In this document: positions 57,679-64,000 of the stretch, piece by piece
Layout: every line of letters starts with the position of its first letter
How positions within the stretch are numbered: position 1 is the first letter of the stretch
Made by a program: the position numbers and the translations under genes
Notes under the pieces: generated by a model
Seen by the model: the letters and a program-made list of their open reading frames with translations, nothing else
Databases searched by the model: none
What the model was told of the DNA's origin: nothing
Assembly (NCBI RefSeq): GCF_000226095.1
Contig: NC_016476.1
Location: 1,612,001-1,676,000 of the forward strand
Length of the DNA: 64,000 nt
From: Thermothelomyces thermophilus ATCC 42464
Lineage: Eukaryota > Ascomycota > Sordariomycetes > Sordariales > Chaetomiaceae
Direction: 5' to 3'

Positions 57679-59777
57679 ATGGCAGAGGTCGGCCGTGATG
57701 AGGGCCATGACCCCTTCGCGCAGGCTCCCCAGCAAGGCTCCGACGGAGTCTACAACACCCACGAAGATGCCGAACCCGAGTCTGTCGACTACTCGCCACT
57801 CAGCTTTGTCGGCACAGAATCGACCTCTGGTACTCGATCTCCCGGTAGGAGAGACAAGGGCAAGGCAGAAGAGAGATTGGGTAGGTGTGGACTCGACGCG
57901 CCTGTTGTCACGGGCGGGAGAGCTAAGCCGGATGCAGCCATAGACTTTGAAAACAACACATGTCCCCTTATCTCCCTCCCCGCCGAGCTGCTCGGCAGCA
58001 TCCTGACCTACCTCGCCCCGGAAGACCTCTGTCGTGTCTCCGGAACATGCCGTACTCTCTACGCCCATGCGACAGACGACCGACTCTGGCGAGCCCACGT
58101 GCAAGACAACGTTCCAGGGCAGGAAGTCACCTCCTCATACCCGTTTGCGAGCTTCCGCGAGCTATACGCTGCCCTCGACCCTCACTGGTTCGTCACCAAG
58201 TATAAGTTCTGGTTCTCCGACACCGGTCTTCCCGGGCGGATGATAGTGGCTCGCTACGATCAGCGACGAGGATGCATCGAGGGTTACCAGCTGCTTGCCC
58301 ACAACCAGAACAGCAGTTTCCACACATGGCATGCCCACGGCGACACCATCCTTTCCAGCTTCAACCCCAAAGTCAAACTTCACCTCGATAACCCTGTCCT
58401 CCGACTGCCGGCGCGCCTTCCCAATAATCACGACAATGACTCCGAAGGCATTGTAGTGCTCCGGCCGAATCACAAAGACACTGATGTCCCAGACGGCGAT
58501 GGCTCCGGAACCAGCGGCACCAGCGGCACCGGCAGCAGCGGCAGCACCGGCAGCGGTAGTGGCAGCGGCAGCGGTAGTGGCAGCGGCAAGCCGAACGGCC
58601 TAGACCAACAGGCCCGGGCGAATAGGTTCCAGTCCAGTATCTTGATGTACACAAACACATCGAGCTTACAAAACAGCTTCATCTACGCCAGGAGCCTCTC
58701 GCCCGACGACATGGCCGAGCGCGCCCGTTCCCACTTCCCTTATGGTCATGTCTGGCCGCCGCCAACCATCCCAAGCCCCCACCGCGTCCTGGGCGCTGGC
58801 CTGGAGCGCCACACGTCCCTCAGGGACCGAGACCGAGCTCATTCGCGGCGCGATGTCTACGATCGAGCGTTCCGTATCCACAAGTGCATTCATGTGAACA
58901 ACCTTGACGATTATATTGGTAAGTCTCTTGTGTTGTTCCCACCTGCAACCGTTTCGTTTCCATTATCCCCTGCGTGTGCCGTTTCACAGAACTAAACCCA
59001 CCTTTTTTTTTTCTCTCTTGCGCAGCAGCGCCCGGCATTCTCCCAATCAACTGGCCGCCGCTCGCCCACCAGTGGCTGCTGCAGCTGGACCAGGCCATGC
59101 ACAGGGCCAACCCCCTTTCCGCCGCGCGCGTCCCCCTCGGCGAGGAAGTCTCCACCTACGCCACCCTCGACCCGGCCCAGTACACGCCCACGCAGACGAA
59201 GCCCTGGCGCGGCATCTGGGTGGGCGACTACGGCGCGCACGGGTGCGAGTTCTTGTGGATCCACCAGCCCGATGATGACGACGACGATGACGACCCTTCC
59301 CCGGCGGCCGTCGAGCGCCCGGAGGACGAGTCGGACGAGGCGTATGCCGCGCGCCGGCGCGACGCCGCCGTCTACCGCGGCCGGCTGGAGGCCGTCAAGC
59401 TCACGGGCGACGCCAACGTCCCCCGCGGCGAGGTTTCGTTTGTCGTCGATGACCTGGGACCCGGCGGGCTGATCAGAACGGAGACGGCAGCGCCGTTTGA
59501 GGGAGCCAGGGTAGTGAGCAGCAGGGGCCACATTGCGAATAATGGCTTCTCGAGCCGTGAGTGCCTCCTCGAATTTTGTTTTTTTTTTTTTTTGCCCCCA
59601 TTTCTTTTTTACCTGGGAGCAATGATCAAGCTGCTGACACTGTGCATAATAGACACATACGTTGACTCGGAGTTGTTCCTCATATCGTCCGACCTGCTGG
59701 CGCACAACTGGCTGGCGTTAGGGCATATCAGTTACTTTAAGAGGGTGGATATTGATAGCTTGATCGTCCCGGAGTGA
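57679..59777 (+). CDS. F-box protein with cyclin-D1-binding-like (DUF3506, FBXO31-type) domain, 631 aa
   Basis: Exons 57679-58918, 59026-59556 and 59653-59777 join in frame; the introns are 107 and 96 bp. An F-box at residues 95-140 (LISLPAELLGSILTYL, then CRTLYAHATDDRLWRAH) would recruit Skp1 of an SCF ubiquitin ligase. The C-terminal half matches the FBXO31-type substrate domain. It has GIWVGDYGAHGCEF, KLTGDANVPRGEVSF, and the final DSELFLISSD...GHISYFKRVDID block. A Gly/Ser repeat (58500-58590) and an acidic Asp run (59269-59291) are inserted between conserved segments. The second exon has a tandem CAGCAG acceptor, giving one or two Ala. The substrate is unknown. Confidence 0.9.
58500..58590 (+). 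repeat. GGCAGC-type microsatellite encoding Gly/Ser linker
   Basis: In-frame repeats of GGC AGC/GGT AGT/ACC codons give a GSGSGS-like linker within the F-box protein. It is likely length-variable between strains. Confidence 0.85.
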
Positions 59778-60333
59778 ATGAATGAGGACTTTTATTGGGG
59801 AGAGATGCGACTTGACGGTGACGATTTGTAAGAAACTTTTAGTTTGGTGATGTTACTTGGGTTTGTTCGTGTCGGAAATGGCTGGGTTTGGTTACGGGAA
59901 AATGGCATCCAGATGGAGAGAGAGGCAACAGTCGGGACACAATTGGGCGTTGATATGCATTGCCGTTGGGCTGGCGTGGTGCAGTTTTCGTTTTCGTCGC
60001 AGTGTAGTTGGATCTGCGCCTATCAGTGCTATTATTAGGCCGCCGTTGTTTTCACAATACTTGGTAGACAGTTGGAACAACCGACCCCTAAGGTTATTAG
60101 CTAGCTCGAGGGAAGGACTATACATTAACATTGGTATTACGCTCTCTGATAATCCGGAACGCCATGGCTGAACAACCATGCTCTCTCTCTCTCTCTTTAA
60201 GCTCATATCCACTGCTCAAACCTGCCCAGTAACCAAAACGCATCGCTTGCTGGCTGCGGCCATATCCCCAAAACGCCTGCTAAACCACATATCACAATCC
60301 GGATACCCATACGACCCAGTTAACTAACCCCCA
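59778..60333. other. Convergent intergenic region
   Basis: This holds the 3' regions of the F-box and sulfite oxidase genes. A CT dinucleotide run lies at about 60180-60197. No gene is seen. Confidence 0.55.
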
Positions 60334-60976
60334 TCACTTCTTCTCCTCGCCCCCGTTGCCGTTCCCAACAACACCCTGTCGCCTCATTCCCTCCCTCACC
60401 TCCTCAGCCTCCTTCTTGAACCCGCAACCGTACGTCTCCCCGGTCGACCACGTCAGGCCCCTGCCGTCGGAGGTCCCATCCTCCGACGGCCCCGTACAGC
60501 GCGGACAGATCTTGACGCGATGCCACGCCGTGGCCAGGTTCCCCCGCACGTTGTAGATGCCGCGGTGGCTCTCGGGCTGCGTGTTGTAGGCGTCGTCGGT
60601 GGCCTTGACGACGAGGGTGGTGCAGTGCTTCCGGCTTGTCTTGCGGTCGCCGCCGTGGCATCCCCCGGCTCCCGTCTCCTCCGCCCCTCCTCCCGCTGCC
60701 GGCGCCGGCCCTTCTTCGGTGGGGAGGCTGAGGACGGGCAGGGCGCCGACGTAGCGCCAGCGGGTCCAGGTCCAGGACTTGTTGCCGAAGCAGGGAGAGG
60801 CCGGGTCGGCGCAGTCGTTGACCAGCTCCGCTTGGTCCCAGGTCTTGCCGCCGTCTAGGGAGACGTCGACGCGGGTGATGGCGCGGCCGCCGCCCGAGTA
60901 GGCGTAGCCTTGCATCGCGATGGGTTCGTCGGCCGGGGTGGTTGGTGGGCAGGGGGATGGGGAGAGGTTCTTCTCG

Positions 60977-61008
<32 letters not shown>

Positions 61009-62616
61009 GGTGGTGGTGTCGGACGAGGTTGGCTCAGGCGTAAAGCCTACTCGCTTGGACACCGCGGCCATGTCGAGGATGGGGCTGCTACTACTTTTGG
61101 CAGGTTGTGGGATCCTGCTCGGGTTCATCCAGGGAACGCGGCCCTTCCGCACGCAGTCGCCTACCCAGACGCCAGTGATAGCGCTGGTGACGGGCATTTC
61201 CTGGATGGAAACCGCGCGGTCCCAGTCAGGATTCGGGCCTTCGTTCGGGCCAAATGACTTGTAGTCGCGGCGCTGCCATTGGCTGTGGCTCTCCTCATCG
61301 GAGACGATAATCTTGCTGAGCCACTTCACCGAACGAGCTGCGACATGGCCTGGAACAACAGCCCGCAGGGGGAAACCATGATCTCGCGGCAGTGTCTCGC
61401 CGTTCATGCCAAAAGCCAAGAGCACATCTCCGCGCGGGTCGAGGGCCTTGTTGAGGGGAATTGAGGCGCCGTATGCCTCGAGGCCGGTGAACTGGACGTG
61501 GAGCGTGTTGGCGTCAAGCTCGTTGTCGCCGCTAGCAGCGGATGTGCCCTTTCGCGTCGGCGAAGTCGCATCACGCACTTTGAGCCCGGCATCGGCCAGA
61601 ACATCCGAGAGCCGGACTCCCTCCCACTCGGCGTTGCTGATGGCACCTACGCCCCACTGCAGTCCGTTGGTCTTGCCAGCATGCCTGGTCATGTCGTTCC
61701 GCCTGTTGCCGCTGCATTGCAGGACAGCCGTGACCTTGTGTGTCGGGAACTTTTTCTTCAGATCCCCCAGCGTATACTTCTTGGTCTCGCCGTCCGGGAG
61801 CTCGATGCTCAAGACGTGCTCATCTGCCTTCTCCGCGTCTACTGTCGGCACCCACATGTGGTGACGGATGTAGAATAACTCGTTTGGCGTGTGGAACGCG
61901 CGGTCAAGCTCTTCGTTCGGCGGTTCCGCGTTGCGCGGCTTCTCCGTGTGCGTGATGAGGCGCGGGTCGCGTACCGGGTCGTTCACGAACGGGTCTTCGA
62001 TGGCCTCGGCTGCAGGCCGCCCGTCCGGGCCCAAGTCGGCCACATCGATGAACCCGATGAGGTACTGCTGCAGGATCTCGCGCACGTGCGGCGCCTTGTG
62101 GATGGTGAAGATGTTCCAGTACGGCTCAATGCTTGACCCAGCCGCCCGGAGGATGACGTCGCCGCCAGGGTGTGCCGGGACCCAATCCGTGATATCGTAG
62201 ACCTTGTCTTCAAATATGACCCACGGTTCGGACGAGGAGCCATCGTGCTTCCGGACGTCGGCGAGGCGGAATCGAGGCAAGGAGGGATCGCGGTCGTCGG
62301 TCGAGGCGGGCGCCGCGCCCTGTAGCGCCCGGCTTTCTTCGCCAAACTGAGAGTAGGCCAGGAAGGAGGCAACTAGACCGCCGCCAAGGAGAACGCTCAA
62401 CGGAGCTGCTCGGGCCTGGAAAGGCAGCCTACGTGCCGTCGGGAGCTCGGGATGCGGTGTTCGGCCCGTGCCGTTCTTTGACGCTCGAGGAACGCTAATG
62501 TGTAGGTTACGAGGCTGGACCCTGACAGGCCGACATATTGCTTGCCCGGCGAAATGGCGTCGACCAAAATCTCGGAGAGCACGGCCGGTGAATGGGTTTG
62601 GAGTCGGCGTGATCAT
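60334..62616 (-). CDS. Sulfite oxidase, mitochondrial (cytochrome b5 plus molybdopterin domains), 760 aa
   Basis: The single-exon gene encodes the enzyme that oxidises sulfite to sulfate. An Arg-rich presequence and a hydrophobic stretch at about 73-88 fit bipartite sorting to the intermembrane space. A cytochrome b5 domain at about 114-195 has heme ligands in HPGGD (149) and at His173. The molybdopterin domain has LQCSGNRR with the Mo-ligating Cys301, FTGLEAYGASIP, and the GETLPRDHGFPLRAVVPGH block at 407-424. A dimerisation domain follows, containing RVDVSLDGGKTW. Low-complexity inserts are present: Thr8-Asn6 (60975-61018) and a Gly/Ala/Cys-rich loop near 660. At 760 residues it is longer than animal enzymes, owing to these inserts and the tail. 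Confidence 0.92.
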
Positions 62617-64000
62617 TGTCGGGCTGTCCTCAAACCGGCGTTGGACCGGGAGGGTCGAGCTCTTGGGACGATGCCGCAGTCGGTATGATGTGTGTTTCGT
62701 TGGGTGTTCCCGTTGCCTCGGTACGAGTTGGAAAACAGATGGGCTACAGTGCTATGTAGATTGGCCCAGTAGCAAGCCTGGCGTTGTACATACGAGAAAA
62801 CGTAGTAACACGAGCCGAGCGAAGCCGTGCGAGAGGTTTGGGTTGACGGGGTCCGGGAAAGTCAACAACAATTCAAGTTCGTGCAAGTTCGTGCGTGTCT
62901 CAACCACCAACTTCTAGCTCCGTCGTCTGTACGGTCAGCACCCTCTCACCGCCCAGGGCATCGGCGGGAAGCGAAACGGGAGTCATGGCTGGTCTTATCG
63001 GTGACTGGCGAGGGAAGGAGTTGGCAACCGGTTTAGCAAGGGTTCAGTTGGCCGCTGCGTCGACCGATGATTGCCGCCTCGGGAATCGGGGTGGGTCTCT
63101 TTTACGTCAAGGCCTGGGCCAGCCTGCAGCCCAGAGCGGTTCCATACCGCGGTAGGTTCGCCGGCCAGCAGCTATTGGTCAGCTGACCACGCCTGAAATT
63201 GAACGCGACAGGCTCGTGACGGAGCGAGCCAAGCTCCCGGGCACTTGCTCTTGCCCGGGGAGCTAGCGACCGATGCCCGCCGAGAACCGGTACTCATCCA
63301 CCATTTCTTCGGGTCCGCTTCAACATCGGCGCGGCTTCACGACGGTGCTGAAACCGTAGCGCGACTTGACTCATTTTTGATTCAAGCACGCGATTCAACC
63401 AGGAAAAAAATAATTGACTCTGATGATGATGAGTCGCACAAAGTAGAAAAAAAAAAAAAGAAAAAATTTTGCCGGAGCCCACTGACTTATCCACAGCATA
63501 ATCTGAATCGCAGAAAACAGCCGCCATCAACAGGGCGGCTTCCAAAGATAGCAAGTTTCTTCCGATGTACACACCGGGTTTCGGCCCTCCGCCAAACTCC
63601 ACATCCACCGAGATGGACCCAGCCCGGCCCGGATTCTGTCCCGCGCTTCGGAAGACGGGTTCAGTCTGCACCGACGAGACATTTCATATCAAAAGCCGCT
63701 CAAAATGGGCGGGCCGCCAAGGAATCCCGCAACCCCTCTTTCCCCGACGTACCCGTATTCCTAGGAACCTCCTCCCAATACCGCCTCTTTCCACTCCTTC
63801 CTCCCGGAAACCTCCTCCAAGCGCGCAAGATGAAACCCTTATCCCAACACGGGCGTCCTAGCAAATCTCTACGACCTCGTCCCGGGTCCAGCCGACCGAA
63901 GAGTGGCCGTCAGCCGCCGCCCATCGCGCGCCGGGAGCGTTCTGGTCTCCCGCGCCGGGGATGCTCCGCGCACGAGCGGATCGGCGTAGGGAGAGACCAC
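62617..64000. other. Sulfite oxidase upstream region and window end, no confident gene
   Basis: The first about 700 bp should hold the sulfite oxidase promoter. The rest is GC-rich with an A-rich run at about 63447-63467. A plus-strand frame from ATG 63830 stays open to the window end (57 codons, Arg/Pro-rich) and could be the start of a truncated gene, but nothing identifies it. Confidence 0.45.

Noticed and set aside
1-64000. CRISPR array, bacterial operons or riboswitches
   Set aside because: The sequence is eukaryotic with spliced genes; the repeats present are LTRs and microsatellites, not spaced direct repeats.

Overview
The window looks like a filamentous ascomycete (Pezizomycotina, probably Sordariomycetes). 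Genes have short introns of 50-120 bp with GTRNGT-like donors and CTRAC-like branch points. They include 2EXR, Zn2Cys6, DUF1479 and fungal F-box families. A large AT-rich block carries the signature of repeat-induced point mutation (RIP). The genus cannot be named from sequence alone.

Layout. Positions 1-29899 are a heterochromatic block of nested, RIP-degraded LTR retrotransposons. The innermost host element is a minus-strand Ty1/copia element (D), whose 5' LTR ends at 29899. A minus-strand Ty3/gypsy chromovirus (C, 6471-29599, TSD CAGGG) sits in D's leader. Two plus-strand copies of a second Ty3/gypsy chromovirus family (A, 6617-14220, TSD AAAGA; B, 15999-23604, TSD CGTGG decayed to TATAG) sit inside C. 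No element retains an open gag-pol frame. The three families appear to use three different priming schemes: self-priming in A/B, the 3' end of an initiator-Met-like tRNA in C, and an internal tRNA-iMet half in D.

Positions 29900-64000 are GC-richer euchromatin with ordinary genes. In order these are a DUF1479 Fe/2OG-like oxygenase (-), a Zn2Cys6-like transcription factor (+), tRNA-Val(AAC) (-), the DEAD-box RNA helicase dhh1 (-) divergent from a membrane-anchored J-domain protein (+), two 2EXR proteins (+), a coiled-coil protein with an apparent 1-base frameshift (+), and a third 2EXR protein (-). These are followed by a 214-bp solo LTR related to D, an uncharacterised Pro/Ser-rich coiled-coil protein (+), a small cupin (-), an FBXO31-like F-box protein (+) and a mitochondrial sulfite oxidase (-).

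The genes do not form an obvious pathway or biosynthetic cluster; they are mostly housekeeping, regulatory or uncharacterised. The most notable structures are the TSD-resolved transposon nest, its sharp edge 41 bp after the DUF1479 stop codon, and the local group of three divergent 2EXR genes. I found no convincing evidence of a wholly new system.
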